This document shows, piece after piece, positions 63,466 through 64,000 of a stretch of DNA of 64,000 nt (its first letter is position 1; every line of letters starts with the position of its first letter). Source of the stretch: Bernardetia sp963719525 (GTDB lineage: Bacteria; Bacteroidota; Bacteroidia; Cytophagales; Bernardetiaceae); NCBI GenBank assembly GCA_963719525.1, contig CAVRCG010000001.1:868001-932000 (forward strand), given 5' to 3'. The notes beneath the pieces are model-generated. The model did no database searches. It worked only from the letters and a program-made list of their open reading frames with translations, and had not been told where the DNA came from. Made by a program: the position numbers and the translations under genes.

Positions 63466-63864
63466 TTAATATACGTAACAAAGTATTTCTCCTCCTACAC
63501 TATTTGTACGAGCTTCTTTGTCAGTCATAACGCCGTGCGAAGTAGAAATTACAGCAATACCCAATCCATTGAGTACACGAGGTAATTCATTTGCTTTGCG
63601 ATACTGACGCAGACCTGGCTTACTTACACGCTCTAGGTGTGTAATCGCAGGAGTACGAGTAGCAGGGTGATACTTTAATGCTATTTTGATAGATGCGCCT
63701 ACTGGTGCATCGACAAATTTATAGCCTTGTATATAGCCTTTATCATACAATATTTTAGTCATTTCCTTCTTCAATTTTGAAGCTGGAACTTCCACAATTC
63801 TATGATTAGCTTTGATTGCGTTTCTGAGTCTAGTCAGATAGTCTGCAATAGGATCCGTTGTCAT
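63466..63864 (-). CDS. rpsH: 30S ribosomal protein S8
   Basis: 132 residues starting MTTDPIADYLTRLRNAIKANHRIVEVPASKLKKEM, with the C-terminal GLGIAVISTSHGVMTDKEARTNSVGGEILCYVY. S8 binds the central domain of 16S rRNA and regulates the spc operon in other bacteria. The gap to rplF is 158 bp. Confidence 0.98.
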   Translation of the reverse strand: MTTDPIADYLTRLRNAIKANHRIVEVPASKLKKEMTKILYDKGYIQGYKFVDAPVGASIKIALKYHPATRTPAITHLERVSKPGLRQYRKANELPRVLNGLGIAVISTSHGVMTDKEARTNSVGGEILCYVY

Positions 63865-63984
63865 TCCCTCAAGGTTTGAATTCAGGAAATATGAAAAAAG
63901 AACTTAATTTTTTATTCCCCAAATGATTAAAAATATTTTAAATGTTCTAAAGAATTTGGGTAATTCTAGTTCTTATAAAAAGTA

Positions 63985-64000
63985 TTACCAGCTTGATTTG
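63985..64000 (-). CDS. rpsN: 30S ribosomal protein S14, last codons only
   Basis: The minus strand ends with codons for KSSW and a TAA stop at 63987-63985. This is the usual end of S14, and rpsN is expected just upstream of rpsH in the spc operon. The rest lies outside the window. Confidence 0.75.

Overview
The window is a 64 kb stretch of low-GC chromosome from a member of the Bacteroidota, most likely a marine Cytophagales bacterium. A Bernardetia/Flexibacter-like organism is my best guess, which I cannot confirm without a search. The evidence is a secreted subtilase with PKD repeats and a type IX secretion C-terminal domain, tricorn-like and M61 peptidases, a propeller/GAF/SpoIIE-type sensor, Bacteroidota-type promoters (TTG about 19 bp before TAnnTTTG), and a typical Bacteroidota spc ribosomal operon.

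Layout. 0-10 kb: a partial antitoxin-like gene, urocanate hydratase, a large sensor-phosphatase gene broken by one extra base, an unknown protein and a secreted M16 zinc protease. 10-25 kb: a small accessory or decaying zone with an ISAzo13-type transposase remnant, a NADAR protein, a heptosyltransferase-like enzyme, an M61 peptidase, an AbiE-type toxin-antitoxin pair whose toxin is dead, a DJ-1/PfpI protein, an ankyrin-like protein, YggS, a methyltransferase, a broken menB and a frameshifted tricorn protease homologue. 25-32 kb: a TsaC/Sua5-family protein, a TPR protein and gyrA. 32-43 kb: a complete potassium-uptake locus, made of a sigma54-type response regulator, kdpF, kdpA, kdpB, kdpC, a putative porin, a KdpD sensor module without kinase, and a separate membrane histidine kinase. 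43-56 kb: a lipoprotein, a sorbosone-type dehydrogenase, an alcohol dehydrogenase, a methyltransferase, a DEDDh exonuclease, a small repeat protein, the 1591-residue subtilase and an OmpA/PD40 protein. 57-64 kb: prmC, map, secY, rplO, rpmD, rpsE, rplR, rplF, rpsH and the last codons of rpsN, all on the minus strand.

The most unusual material is between the genes. (1) Paired inverted hairpins flanked by GTAG lie at 12.85 kb and 41.16 kb. Their stems differ by compensatory base-pair changes, and their layout is that of REP/REPIN elements; a related GTAT-type family lies at 11.7, 33.45 and 33.94 kb. (2) Degenerate heptanucleotide tandem arrays, each with a different unit, occur at five places and usually abut a gene end. 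(3) A 103-bp repeat containing a 34-bp palindrome occurs at 14.8 and 43.3 kb, and all seven differences between the copies are transitions. (4) From the regulator's stop codon to the histidine kinase, nearly every gap of the kdp locus holds a different palindromic element.

Four genes and one transposase remnant between 2 and 25 kb carry frameshifts or stops. Two of these (abiEii, menB) have several lesions and look like real pseudogenes. Two (the sensor phosphatase and the tricorn homologue) have one extra base each and could be sequencing errors or recent mutations.
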